Shown piece after piece: positions 26,132 through 39,100 of a stretch of 64,000 bases of DNA. The notes under the pieces were generated by a model. It had not been told where the DNA came from. It saw only the letters and a list, made by a program, of their open reading frames with translations, and searched no databases. A program made the translations under genes and the position numbers. Positions within the stretch are counted from its first letter, which is position 1; every line of letters begins with the position of its first letter. Source of the stretch: Tagetes erecta (taxonomy: Eukaryota; Streptophyta; Magnoliopsida; Asterales; Asteraceae); assembly GCA_030867185.1 (NCBI GenBank), contig CM061497.1:35639517-35703516 (forward strand), in the 5' to 3' direction.

Positions 26132-26158
26132 CCCGACCCGACAACCCGACCCGGACCC
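26132..26158 (-). other. Potential G-quadruplex sequence in the hAT element
   Basis: On the + strand CCC runs lie at 26,132, 26,137, 26,145, 26,150 and 26,156, separated by 2-5 bases. The complementary strand therefore has five GGG runs with short loops and fits the usual G3N1-7 rule. Folding is a prediction only. Confidence 0.5.
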
Positions 26159-26159
26159 G

Positions 26160-26228
26160 AACCGGTTTCAACCCGGTATCATAAAACCCGGTTCGGGTTT
26201 TTAAAAACCCGCCGGGTTGAAACCGGTT
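26160..26228. repeat. 17 bp inverted repeat (hairpin) inside the hAT element
   Basis: AACCGGTTTCAACCCGG at 26,160-26,176 is exactly complementary in reverse to CCGGGTTGAAACCGGTT at 26,212-26,228, with a 35 bp loop. Such internal dyads are common in MITEs. Confidence 0.85.
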
Positions 26229-26514
26229 TTTATATTCTGTATTGAACCCGGTTTGTACCCGGGTTTTTTTGAACCCGGTTTGAACCCGACCCGGTCCAAC
26301 CCGGTGGAAAATCACTTTTTTTAACGGGTTTTTGACCCAACCCGGTCCTAACCCGACCCTAACCGGTTTCAAAAACCCGATTTTTATCCCCTGGAAAACC
26401 CAACCCGACCCGAACCGGTTTGGTCAAAAACCCGGTTTGGATTTTGTTGACCAAAACCGGGTTGGGTTAAAACCCGGTTCGGGTTGGGCCCAAAACCCGA
26501 TTTGTACACCTCTA

Positions 26515-26522
26515 ATACAGCG
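26515..26522 (+). repeat. 3' target site duplication ATACAGCG
   Basis: Identical to 26,094-26,101. The satellite resumes in phase with TGCCCGAAAAACTGAG. Confidence 0.93.
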
Positions 26523-28850
26523 TGCCCGAAAAACTGAGTTTGGGTCTGTTCATCGAATCTGACCATAATTTTGATCCTGGAGACTTTTCTCGAATATTTT
26601 ATTACTCCACGAAAGAATCGGATCAACGAAAACTCCCTAGTGCTTTCCCGAGTCTTGTTCGAAATTTTGCTAGAAGGGCCCTAGGGGTAGGTACACAGCG
26701 TGCCCGAAAAACTGAGTATGGGACTTTTCACCGAATCTGACCATAATTTTGGTCCTGGAGACTTCCCTCAAATATTTTTTGTTTCCACGAAAGAATTGGA
26801 TCAAGGAAATTCGCCTAGTGTTTTTCCGTGACCCGTTCAAAATTTTGCTAGAAGGGCCCTATGGGTAGGTACACAGCGTGCCTGAAAAACTGAGTATGAG
26901 ACTGTTCATCATATCTGACCATAATTTTGGTCCTGGAGACTTTTCTCGAATATTTTATGACTCCACGAAAAAATCGGATCAACGAAAACTCCCTAGAGCT
27001 TTCCCGTGACCCGTTTGAAATTTTGCTAGAAGGGCCCTAAGGGTAGGTACAGAGCGTGCCCGAAAAACTGAGTATGGTCTGTTCATTGAATCTGACCATA
27101 ATTTTGGTCCTGGATACTTCCCTCAAATATTTTGTGACTCCACAAAAAAATCGGATCAACGAAAACTCCCTAGAGCTTTCCCGTGACCCGTTCGATATTT
27201 TGCTAGAAGGGCCCTAGGGGTAGGTACACAGCATGCCTGAAAAACTGAGTATGGGTATGTTCATCGAATCTGACCATAATTTTGGTCCTGGAGACTTTTC
27301 TCGAATATTTTATGACTCCACGAAAGAATCGGATCAACGAAAACTCCCTAAAGCTTTCCCGTGAGCCGTTCGAAATTTTGCTAGAAGGGCCCTAGGGGTA
27401 GGTACACAGCGTGCCCGAAAAACTGAGTATGGGTCCGTTCATCGAATCTGACCATAATTTTGGTCCTGGAGACTTTTCTCGAATATTTTATGACACCACG
27501 AAAGAATCGGATCAACGAAAACTCCCTAGAGATTTCCCGTGACCCGTTCGAAATTTTGCTAGAAGGGCCCTAGGGGTAGGTACACAGCGTGCCCGAAAAA
27601 CGGAGTATGGGACTGTTCATCGAATCTCACCATAATTTTGGTCTTAGAGACTTCACTCGAATATTTTATGACTCCACGAAAGAATCGGATCAACGAAAAC
27701 TCCCTGGAGCTTTCTCGTGACCCGTTCGAAATTTTGCAAGAAGGGCCCTAGAGGTAGGTACACAGCGTGCCCGAAAAACTAAGTATGCGTCTTTTCATCG
27801 AATCTGACAATAATTTTGGTCCTGGAGACATCCCTCGAATATTTTATGACTCAAAGAACGAATCGGATCAATGAAAATTCCCCTAGTGCTTTTCCGTCAC
27901 CCGTTCGAAATTTTGCTAGAAGGACCCCAAGGGTAGGTACACAGCGTGCCCGAAAAACTTAGTATGGGTCTGTTCATCGAATCTGACTATAATTTTGGTC
28001 CTGGAGACTTTCCTCGAATATTTTATGACTCTACGAAAGAATCGGATCAATGAAAACTCCACTAGTGCTTTTCAGTGACCCGTTCGAAATTTTGATAGAA
28101 GAGCCTTAGGGGTTGCTACACAACGTGCCCGAAAAACTGAGTATGGGTCTGTTCATTGAATCTGACCATAAATTTGGACCTGGAGACTTTTCTCAAATAT
28201 TTTATGACTCCACGAAAGAATGGGATCAAGGAAAACTCCCTAGTGCTTTTCGGTGACCCGTTCGATATTTTGCTAGAAGGGCCCTAGGGGTAGGTACACA
28301 ACATGCCTGAAAAACTGAGCATGGGTATGTTCATCGAATCAGACCATAATTTTGGTCCTGGAGACTTTTCTCGAATATTTTATGACTCCACGAAAGAATC
28401 GGATCAACGAAAACTCCCTAGAGCTTTCCCGAGTCCCTTTCGAATTTTTGCTAGAAGGGCCCTAGGGGTAGGTACACAGTGTGCCCGAAAAACTGAGTAT
28501 GGGACTGTTCACCGAATCTGACCATAAATTTGGTCCTGGAGACTTCTCTCGAATATTTTATGTTTCCACGAAAGAATCGGATCAATGAAATTCGCTAATG
28601 CTTTTCCGTGACCCGTTCAAAATTTTGCTAGAAGTGCCCTAGGGGTAGGTACACAGCGTGCCCGAAAAACTAAGTATGCGTCTTTTCATCGAATCTGACA
28701 ATAATTTTGGTCCTGGAGACATCCCTCGAATATTTTATGACTCAAAGAACGAATCGGATCAATGAAAATTCCCCTAGTGCTTTTCCGTCACCCGTTCGAA
28801 ATTTTGCTAGAAGGACCCCAAGAGTAGGTACACAGCGTACCCGAAAAACT

Positions 28851-29724
28851 GAGTATGGGACTTTTCACCGAATCTGACCATAATTTTGGTCCTGGAGACT
28901 TCCCTCAAATATTTTATGTTTCCACGAAAGCATCGGATCAAGGAAATTCGCCTAGTGTTTTTCCGTTACCCGTTCAAAATTTTGCTAGAAAGGCCCTAGG
29001 GTAGGTACACAGCGTGCCTGAAAAACTGAGTATGAGACTGTTCATCATATCTGACCATAATTTTGGTCCTGGAGACTTTTCTCGAATATTTTATTACTCC
29101 ACGAAAAAATCGGATCAACGAAAACTCCCTAGAGCTTTCCCGTGACACGTTCGAAATTTTGCTAGAAGGGCCCTAAGGGTAGGTACAGAGCGTGCCCGAA
29201 AAACTGAGTATGGGTCTGTTCATTGAATCTGACCATAGTTTTGGTCCTGGATACTTCCCTCAAATATTTTATGACTCCACAAAAAAAATCGGATCAACGA
29301 AAACTCCCTAGAGCTTTCCCGTGACCTGTTCGAAATATTGCTAGAAGGGCCCTAGTGGTAGGTACACAACGTGCCCGAAAACTGAGTATGGGTCTGTTCA
29401 TAGAATCTGATCATAATTTTGTTCCTGGAGACTTCTCTCGAATATTTTATGACTCCATGAAAGAATCAGATCAACGAATACTCCTTAGAGCTTTCCCGAG
29501 TCCAGTTCGAATTTTTGCTAGAAGGGCCCTAGGGATATGTACACAGCGTGCCCGAAAAACTGAGTATGGGACTGTTCACTGAATCTGACCATAAATTTGG
29601 TCCTGGAGACTTCTCTCGAATATTTTATGTTTCCACTAAAGAATCGGATCAATGAAATTCGCTAATGCTTTTCCGTGACCCGTTCGAAATTTTGCTAAAA
29701 GGGCCCTAGGGGTAGGTACACAGC
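28851..29724 (+). repeat. Mixed monomers between two HOR domains
   Basis: About five monomers. The first three resemble 26,700-27,240 in order and variants (GGGACTTTTCACCG, then GAGACTGTTCATCATATC, then a CAGAGCG start), so they continue the 16-monomer family with extra changes. The next, near 29,370, has lost an A in CCCGAAAACTG. Confidence 0.8.
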
Positions 29725-32220
29725 GTGCCTGAAAAACTGAGTATGGGTATGTTCATAGAATCTGATCATAATTTTGGTCCTGGAGACTTCTCTCGAATAT
29801 TTTATGACTCCATGAAAGAATCGGATCAACGAAAACTCCCTAGAGCTTTCACGGGAGCCGTTCTAAATTTTGCTAGAAGGGCCCTAGGGGTAGGTACACA
29901 GCGTGCCGGAAAAACGGAGTATGGGTCTGTTCATCGAATCTAACCATAATTTTGGTCCTGGAGACTTTTCTCGAATATTTTATGAGTCTACGAAAGAATC
30001 GGATCAACGAAAACTCCCTAGAGCTTTCCCGTGACATCGTTCGAAATTTTCCTAGAAGGGCCTTAGGGGTAGGTACACAGCGTGCCCGAAAAACTGAGTA
30101 TGTGTCTGTTCATTGAATCTGACCATAATTTTGGTCCTGGAGACTTCCCTCGAATATTTTATGACTCTACGAAAGAATCGGATCAATGAAAAGTCCCCTG
30201 GTGGTTTTCCGTGACCGGTTCGAAATTTTGCTAGAAGGGCCCTAAGGGTAGGTACACAGCGTGCCCGAAAAACTAAGTATGGGACTGCTCACCGAATCTG
30301 ACCATAAATTTAGTCTTGCAGAGTTCCCTCGAATATTTTATGACTCCACGAAATAATCGGATCAACGAAAACTCCCTAGAGCTTTCTCGTGACCCGTTCA
30401 AAATTTTGCAAGAAGGGGGCCCTAGGGGTAGGTACACAACGTGCCCGAAAAACTGAGTATGGGTCTGTTCATCGAATCTGACCATAATTTTGGTCCTGGA
30501 GACTTTTCTCGAATATTTTATGACTTTACGAAATAATAGGATCAACGAAAACTCCCTAGAGCTTTCCCGTGACCGGTTCGAAATTTTCCTAGTAGGGCCT
30601 TAGGGGTAGCTACACAGCGTGCCCGAAAAACTGAGTATGTGTCTATTCATCGAATCTGACCATAATTTTGGTCCTGGAGACCTTTCTCGAATATTTTATG
30701 ACTCCACGAAAGAATCGGATCAATGAAATTCGCTAATGCTTTTACGTGACCCGTTCGAAATTTTGCTAGAAGGGCCCTAGGGGTAGGTACACAGCGTGCC
30801 TGAAAAACTGAGTATGGGTATATTCATAGAATCTGATCATAATTTTGGTCCTGGAGACTTCTCTCGAATATTTTATGACTCCATGAAAGAATCGGATCAA
30901 CGAAAACTCCCTAGAGCTTTCACGGGAGCCGTTCGAAATTTTGCTAGAAGGGCCCTAGGGGTAGGTACACAGCGTGCCCGAAAAACTGAGTATGGGTCCG
31001 TTCATCGAATCTGACCATAATTTTGGTCCTGGAGACTTTTCTCGAATATTTTATGACTCCACGAAAGAATCGGATCAACGAAAACTCTCTAGAGCTTTCC
31101 CGTGACCCGTTCGAAATTTTGCTAGAAGGGCCCTAGGGTAGGTACACAGCGTGCCGGAAAAACGGAGTATGGGACTGTTCATCGAATCTCACCATAATTT
31201 TGGTGTTAGAGACTTCACTCGAATATTTTATGACTCCACGAAAGAATCGGATCAACGAAAACTCCCAGGAGCTTTCCCGTGACCCGTTCGAAATTTTGCT
31301 AGAGGGCCCTAGGGGTAGGTACACAGCGTGCCCGAAAAACTAAGTATGGGTCTGTTCATCGAATCTGACCATAATTTTGGTCCTGGAGACTTTTCTCAAA
31401 TATTTTATGACTCTACGAAAGAATAGGATCAACGAAAACTCCCTAGAGCTTTCCCGTGACATCGTTCGAAATTTTCCTAGAAGGGCCTTAGGGGTAGGTA
31501 CACAGCGTGCCCGAAAAACTGAGTATGTGTCTGTTCATTGAATCTGACCATAATTTTGGTCCTGGAGACTTCCCTCGAATATTTTATGACTCTACGAAAG
31601 AATCGGATCAATGAAAAGTCCCCTGGTGGTTTTCCGTGACCGGTTCGAAATTTTGCTAGAAGGGCCCTAAGGGTAGGTACACAGCGTGCCCGAAAAACTA
31701 AGTATGGGACTGCTCACCGAATCTGACCATAAATTTAGTCTTGCAGAGTTCCCTCGAATATTTTATGACTCCACGAAATAATCGGATCAACGAAAACTCC
31801 CTAGAGCTTTCTCGTGACCCGTTCAAAATTTTGCAAGAAGGGGGCCCTAGGGGTAGGTACACAACGTGCCCGAAAAACTGAGTATGGGTCTGTTCATCGA
31901 ATCTGACCATAATTTTGGTCCTGGAGACTTTTCTCGAATATTTTATGACTCTACGAAATAATCGGATCAACGAAAACTCCCTAGAGCTTTCCCGTGACCC
32001 GTTCGAAATTTTCCTAGTTGGGCCTTAGGGGTAGCTACACAGCGTGCCCGAAAAACTGAGTATGTGTCTATTCATCGAATCTGACCATAATTTTGGTCCT
32101 GGAGACCTTTCTCGAATATTTTATGACTCCACGAAAGAATCGGATCAATGAAATTCGCTAATGCTTTTCCGTGACCCGTTCGAAATTTTGCTAGAAGGGC
32201 CCTAGGGGTAGGTACACAGC

Positions 32221-35200
32221 GTGCCTGAAAAACTGAGTATGGGTATATTCATAGAATCTGATCATAATTTTAGTCCTGGAGACTTTTCTCGAATATTTTA
32301 TGACTCCAAGAAAGAATCGGATCAACGAAAACTCCCTAGAGCTTTCACGGGAGCCGTTCGAAATTTTGCTAGAAGGGCCCTAGGGGTAGGTACACAGCGT
32401 TTCCGAAAAACTGAGTATGGGTCCGTTCATCGAATCTGACCATAATTTTGGTCCTGGAGACTTTTCTCGAATATTTTATGACTCCACGAAAGAATCGGAT
32501 CAACGAAAACTCTCTAGAGCTTTCCCGTGACCCGTTCGAAATTTTGCTAGAAGGGCCCTAGGGTAGGTACACAGCGTGCCGGAAAAACAGAGTATGGGAC
32601 TGTTCATCGAATCTCACCATAATTTTGGTGTTAGAGACTTCACTCGAATATTTTATGACTCCTCGAAAGAATCGGATCAACGAAGACTCCCAGGAGCTTT
32701 CCCGTGACCCGTTCGAAATTTTGCTAGAAGGGCCCTAGGGGTAGGTACACAGCGTGCCAGAAAAACTAAGTATGAGTCTGTTCATCGAATCTGACCATAA
32801 TTTTGGTCCTGGAGACTTTTCTCAAATATTTTATGACTCTACGAAAGAATAGGATCAACGAAAACTCCCTAGAGCTTTCCCGTGACATCGTTCGAAATTT
32901 TCCTAGAAGGGCCTTAGGGGTAGGTACACAGCGTGCCCGAAAAACTGAGTATGTGTCTGTTCATTGAATCTGACCATAATTTTGGTCCTGGAGACTTCCC
33001 TCGAATATTTTATGACTCTAAGAAAGAATCGGATCAATGAAAAGTCCCCTGGTGGTTTTCCGTGACCGGTTCGAAATTTTGCTAGAAGGGCCCTAAGGGT
33101 AGGTACACAGCGTGCCCGAAAAACTAAGTATGGGACTGCTCACTGAATCTGACCATAAATTTAGTCTTGCAGAGTTCCCTCGAATATTTTATGACTCCAC
33201 GAAATAATCGGATCAACGAAAACTCCCTAGAGCTTTCTCGTGACCCGTTCAAAATTTTGCAAGAAGGGGGCCCTAGGGGTAGGTACACAACGTGCCCGAA
33301 AAACTGAGTATGGGTCTGTTCATCGAATCTGACCATAATTTTGGTCCTGGAGACTTTTCTCGAATATTTTATGACTCCAAGAAAGAATCGGATCAACGAA
33401 AACTCCCTAGAGCTTTCACGGGAGCCGTTCGAAATTTTGCTAGAAGGGCCCTAGGGGTAGGTACACAGCGTTTCCGAAAAACTGAGTATAGGTCCGTTCA
33501 TCGAATCTGACCATAATTTTGGTCCTGGAGACTTTTCTCGAATATTTTATGACTCCACGAAAGAATCGGATCAACGAAAACTCTCTAGAGCTTTCCCGTG
33601 ACCCGTTCGAAATTTTGCTAGAAGGGCCCTAGGGTAGGTACACAGCGTGCCGGAAAAACGGAGTATGGGACTGTTCATCGAATCTCACCATAATTTTGGT
33701 GTTAGAGACTTCACTCGAATATTTTATGACTCCTCGAAAGAATCGGATCAACGAAGACTCCCAGGAGCTTTCCCGTGACCCGTTCGAAATTTTGCTAGAA
33801 GGGCCCTAGGGGTAGGTACACAGCGTGCCAGAAAAACTAAGTATGAGTCTGTTCATCGAATCTGACCATAATTTTGGTCCTGGAGACTTTTCTCAAATAT
33901 TTTATGACTCTACGAAAGAATAGGATCAACGAAAACTCCCTAGAGCTTTCCCGTGACATCGTTCGAAATTTTCCTAGAAGGGCCTTAGGGGTAGGTACAC
34001 AGCGTGCCCGAAAAACTGAGTATGTGTCTGTTCATTGAATCTGACCATAATTTTGGTCCTGGAGACTTCCCTCGAATATTTTATGACTCTAAGAAAGAAT
34101 CGGATCAATGAAAAGTCCCCTGGTGGTTTTCCGTGACCGGTTCGAAATTTTGCTAGAAGGGCCCTAAGGGTAGGTACACAGCGTGCCCGAAAAACTAAGT
34201 ATGGGACTGCTCACTGAATCTGACCATAAATTTAGTCTTGCAGAGTTCCCTCGAATATTTTATGACTCCACGAAATAATCGGATCAACGAAAACTCCCTA
34301 GAGCTTTCTCGTGACCCGTTCAAAATTTTGCAAGAAGGGGGCCCTAGGGGTAGGTACACAACGTGCCAGAAAAACTGAGTATGGGTCTGTTCATCGAATC
34401 TGACCATAATTTTGGTCCTGGAGACTTTTCTCGAATATTTTATGACTCTACGAAATAATCGGATCAACGAAAACTCCCTAGAGCTTTCCCGTGACCCGTT
34501 CGAAATTTTCCTAGTTGGGCCTTAGGGGTAGCTACACAGCGTGCCCGAAAAACTGAGTATGTGTCTATTCATCGAATCTGACCATAATTTTGGTCCTGGA
34601 GACTTTTCTCGAATATTTTATGACTCCACGAAAGAATCGGATCAATGAAATTCGCTAATGCTTTTCCGTGACCCGTTCGAAATTTTGCTAGAAGGGCCCT
34701 AGGGGTAGGTACACAGCGTGCCTGAAAAACTGAGTATGGGTATATTCATAGAATCTGATCATAATTTTGGTCCTGGAGACTTCTCTCGAATATTTTATGA
34801 CTCCAAGAAAGAATCGGATCAACGAAAACTCCCTAGAGCTTTCACGGGAGCCGTTCGAAATTTTGCTAGAAGGGCCCTAGGGGTAGGTACACAGCGTTTC
34901 CGAAAAACTGAGTATGGGTCCGTTCATCGAATCTGACCATAATTTTGGTCCTGGAGACTTTTCTCGAATATTTTATGACTCCACGAAAGAATCGGATCAA
35001 CGAAAACTCTCTAGAGCTTTCCCGTGACCCGTTCGAAATTTTGCTAGAAGGGCCCTAGGGTAGGTACACAGCGTGCCGGAAAAACGGAGTATGGGACTGT
35101 TCATCGAATCTCACCATAATTTTGGTGTTAGAGACTTCACTCGAATATTTTATGACTCCTCGAAAGAATCGGATCAACGAAAACTCCCAGGAGCTTTCCC

Positions 35201-36143
35201 GTGACCCGTTCGAAATTTTGCTAGAAGGGCCCTAGGGGTAGGTACACAGCGTGCCAGAAAAACTAAGTATGAGTCTGTTCATCGAATCTGACCATAATTT
35301 TGGTCCTGGAGACTTTTCTCAAATATTTTATGACTCTACGAAAGAATAGGATCAACGAAAATTCCCTAGAGCTTTCCCGTGACATCGTTCGAAATTTTCC
35401 TAGAAGGGCCTTAGGGGTAGGTACACAGCGTGCCCGAAAAACTGAGTATGTGTCTGTTCATTGAATCTGACCATAATTTTGGTCCTGGAGACTTCCCTCG
35501 AATATTTTATGACTCTACGAAAGAATCGGATCAATGAAAAGTCCCCTGGTGGTTTTCCGTGACCGGTTCGAAATTTTGCTAGAAGGGCCCTAAGGGTAGG
35601 TACACAGCGTGCCCGAAAAACTAAGTATGGGACTGCTCACCGAATCTGACCATAAATTTAGTCTTGCAGAGTTCCCTCGAATATTTTATGACTCCACGAA
35701 ATAATCGGATCAACGAAAACTCCCTAGAGCTTTCTCGTGACCCGTTCAAAATTTTGCAAGAAGGGGGCCCTAGGGGTAGGTACACAACGTGCCCGAAAAA
35801 CTGAGTATGGGTCTGTTCATCGAATCTGACCATAATTTTGGTCCTGGAGACTTTTCTCGAATATTTTATGACTCTACGAAATAATCGGATCAACGAAAAC
35901 TCCCTAGAGCTTTCCCGTGACCCGTTCGAAATTTTCCTAGTTGGGCCTTAGGGGTAGCTACACAGCGTGCCCGAAAAACTGAGTATGTGTCTATTCATCG
36001 AATCTGACCATAATTTTGGTCCTGGAGACCTTTCTCGAATATTTTATGACTCCACGAAAGAATCGGATCAATGAAATTCGCTAATGCTTTTCCGTGACCC
36101 GTTCGAAATTTTGCTAGAAGGGCCCTAGGGGTAGGTACACAGC
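32221..36143 (+). repeat. 22-monomer super-unit (3,923 bp), copy 1
   Basis: This spans one 6-monomer and two 8-monomer units. Variants private to each subunit recur exactly 3,923 bp later: GGAAAAACAGAG (about 32,581 and 36,504), GAAGACTCCC (32,683 and 36,606; 33,754 and 37,677), GTGCCAGAAAAACTGAG (about 34,365 and 38,288) and the GACTTCTCTCG form (about 34,777 and 38,700). The duplicated piece is therefore the whole 6-8-8 series rather than each subunit separately. Confidence 0.9.
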
Positions 36144-39100
36144 GTGCCTGAAAAACTGAGTATGGGTATATTCATAGAATCTGATCATAATTTTGGTCCT
36201 GGAGACTTTTCTCGAATATTTTATGACTCCAAGAAAGAATCGGATCAACGAAAACTCCCTAGAGCTTTCACGGGAGCCGTTCGAAATTTTGCTAGAAGGG
36301 CCCTAGGGGTAGGTACACAGCGTTTCCGAAAAACTGAGTATGGGTCCGTTCATCGAATCTGACCATAATTTTGGTCCTGGAGACTTTTCTCGAATATTTT
36401 ATGACTCCACGAAAGAATCGGATCAACGAAAACTCTCTAGAGCTTTCCCGTGACCCGTTCGAAATTTTGCTAGAAGGGCCCTAGGGTAGGTACACAGCGT
36501 GCCGGAAAAACAGAGTATGGGACTGTTCATCGAATCTCACCATAATTTTGGTGTTAGAGACTTCACTCGAATATTTTATGACTCCTCGAAAGAATCGGAT
36601 CAACGAAGACTCCCAGGAGCTTTCCCGTGACCCGTTCGAAATTTTGCTAGAAGGGCCCTAGGGGTAGGTACACAGCGTGCCAGAAAAACTAAGTATGAGT
36701 CTGTTCATCGAATCTGACCATAATTTTGGTCCTGGAGACTTTTCTCAAATATTTTATGACTCTACGAAAGAATAGGATCAACGAAAACTCCCTAGAGCTT
36801 TCCCGTGACATCGTTCGAAATTTTCCTAGAAGGGCCTTAGGGGTAGGTACACAGCGTGCCCGAAAAACTGAGTATGTGTCTGTTCATTGAATCTGACCAT
36901 AATTTTGGTCCTGGAGACTTCCCTCGAATATTTTATGACTCTAAGAAAGAATCGGATCAATGAAAAGTCCCCTGGTGGTTTTCCGTGACCGGTTCGAAAT
37001 TTTGCTAGAAGGGCCCTAAGGGTAGGTACACAGCGTGCCCGAAAAACTAAGTATGGGACTGCTCACTGAATCTGACCATAAATTTAGTCTTGCAGAGTTC
37101 CCTCGAATATTTTATGACTCCACGAAATAATCGGATCAACGAAAACTCCCTAGAGCTTTCTCGTGACCCGTTCAAAATTTTGCAAGAAGGGGGCCCTAGG
37201 GGTAGGTACACAACGTGCCCGAAAAACTGAGTATGGGTCTGTTCATCGAATCTGACCATAATTTTGGTCCTGGAGACTTTTCTCGAATATTTTATGACTC
37301 CAAGAAAGAATCGGATCAACGAAAACTCCCTAGAGCTTTCACGGGAGCCGTTCGAAATTTTGCTAGAAGGGCCCTAGGGGTAGGTACACAGCGTTTCCGA
37401 AAAACTGAGTATAGGTCCGTTCATCGAATCTGACCATAATTTTGGTCCTGGAGACTTTTCTCGAATATTTTATGACTCCACGAAAGAATCGGATCAACGA
37501 AAACTCTCTAGAGCTTTCCCGTGACCCGTTCGAAATTTTGCTAGAAGGGCCCTAGGGTAGGTACACAGCGTGCCGGAAAAACGGAGTATGGGACTGTTCA
37601 TCGAATCTCACCATAATTTTGGTGTTAGAGACTTCACTCGAATATTTTATGACTCCTCGAAAGAATCGGATCAACGAAGACTCCCAGGAGCTTTCCCGTG
37701 ACCCGTTCGAAATTTTGCTAGAAGGGCCCTAGGGGTAGGTACACAGCGTGCCAGAAAAACTAAGTATGAGTCTGTTCATCGAATCTGACCATAATTTTGG
37801 TCCTGGAGACTTTTCTCAAATATTTTATGACTCTACGAAAGAATAGGATCAACGAAAACTCCCTAGAGCTTTCCCGTGACATCGTTCGAAATTTTCCTAG
37901 AAGGGCCTTAGGGGTAGGTACACAGCGTGCCCGAAAAACTGAGTATGTGTCTGTTCATTGAATCTGACCATAATTTTGGTCCTGGAGACTTCCCTCGAAT
38001 ATTTTATGACTCTAAGAAAGAATCGGATCAATGAAAAGTCCCCTGGTGGTTTTCCGTGACCGGTTCGAAATTTTGCTAGAAGGGCCCTAAGGGTAGGTAC
38101 ACAGCGTGCCCGAAAAACTAAGTATGGGACTGCTCACTGAATCTGACCATAAATTTAGTCTTGCAGAGTTCCCTCGAATATTTTATGACTCCACGAAATA
38201 ATCGGATCAACGAAAACTCCCTAGAGCTTTCTCGTGACCCGTTCAAAATTTTGCAAGAAGGGGGCCCTAGGGGTAGGTACACAACGTGCCAGAAAAACTG
38301 AGTATGGGTCTGTTCATCGAATCTGACCATAATTTTGGTCCTGGAGACTTTTCTCGAATATTTTATGACTCTACGAAATAATCGGATCAACGAAAACTCC
38401 CTAGAGCTTTCCCGTGACCCGTTCGAAATTTTCCTAGTTGGGCCTTAGGGGTAGCTACACAGCGTGCCCGAAAAACTGAGTATGTGTCTATTCATCGAAT
38501 CTGACCATAATTTTGGTCCTGGAGACTTTTCTCGAATATTTTATGACTCCACGAAAGAATCGGATCAATGAAATTCGCTAATGCTTTTCCGTGACCCGTT
38601 CGAAATTTTGCTAGAAGGGCCCTAGGGGTAGGTACACAGCGTGCCTGAAAAACTGAGTATGGGTATATTCATAGAATCTGATCATAATTTTGGTCCTGGA
38701 GACTTCTCTCGAATATTTTATGACTCCAAGAAAGAATCGGATCAACGAAAACTCCCTAGAGCTTTCACGGGAGCCGTTCGAAATTTTGCTAGAAGGGCCC
38801 TAGGGGTAGGTACACAGCGTTTCCGAAAAACTGAGTATGGGTCCGTTCATCGAATCTGACCATAATTTTGGTCCTGGAGACTTTTCTCGAATATTTTATG
38901 ACTCCACGAAAGAATCGGATCAACGAAAACTCTCTAGAGCTTTCCCGTGACCCGTTCGAAATTTTGCTAGAAGGGCCCTAGGGTAGGTACACAGCGTGCC
39001 GGAAAAACGGAGTATGGGACTGTTCATCGAATCTCACCATAATTTTGGTGTTAGAGACTTCACTCGAATATTTTATGACTCCTCGAAAGAATCGGATCAA

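Larger units (their letters stand above)
26102..26514. mobile_element. Non-autonomous hAT transposon (MITE), 413 bp
   Basis: The element starts TAGAGGTGTA (26,102-26,111) and ends TACACCTCTA (26,505-26,514), a perfect 10 bp inverted repeat with weaker pairing further in. An exact 8 bp duplication, ATACAGCG, flanks it. TIR and duplication length together identify the hAT superfamily. The interior is low-complexity sequence built from AACCCG, ACCCG and CCGGTT units on both strands, with a 17 bp inverted repeat and several C-runs. Reading frames of 76-96 codons cross the element and the satellite, but they are proline-, glycine- and asparagine-rich translations of the simple repeat. No transposase fragment is visible, so movement must have depended on an enzyme encoded elsewhere. 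The equivalent sites in HOR copies 1 and 2 (about 21,112 and 23,959) are empty. Confidence 0.92.
25974..28850 (+). repeat. Third, shortened copy of the 16-monomer HOR, carrying a hAT insertion
   Basis: The marker AAACTAAGTATGCGTC sits at about 22,370, 25,217 and 27,778. The first step is 2,847 bp; the second is 2,561 bp, or 2,140 bp (12 monomers) once the 413 bp transposon and its 8 bp duplication are removed. Four monomers present in copies 1 and 2 are therefore missing. The copy is also more diverged, and its start variant returns at 28,303, followed by a second AAACTAAGTATGCGTC monomer near 28,670. Confidence 0.85.

Noticed and set aside
26082..26626. Frames of 76-96 codons across the second transposon
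   Set aside because: They translate the AACCCG/ACCCG simple sequence, run into satellite at both ends and show no transposase motif.
30273..38390. Minus-strand 90-codon frames repeated at HOR spacing
   Set aside because: They recur only because the HOR recurs, overlap plus-strand frames in the same DNA, and show no recognisable domain.
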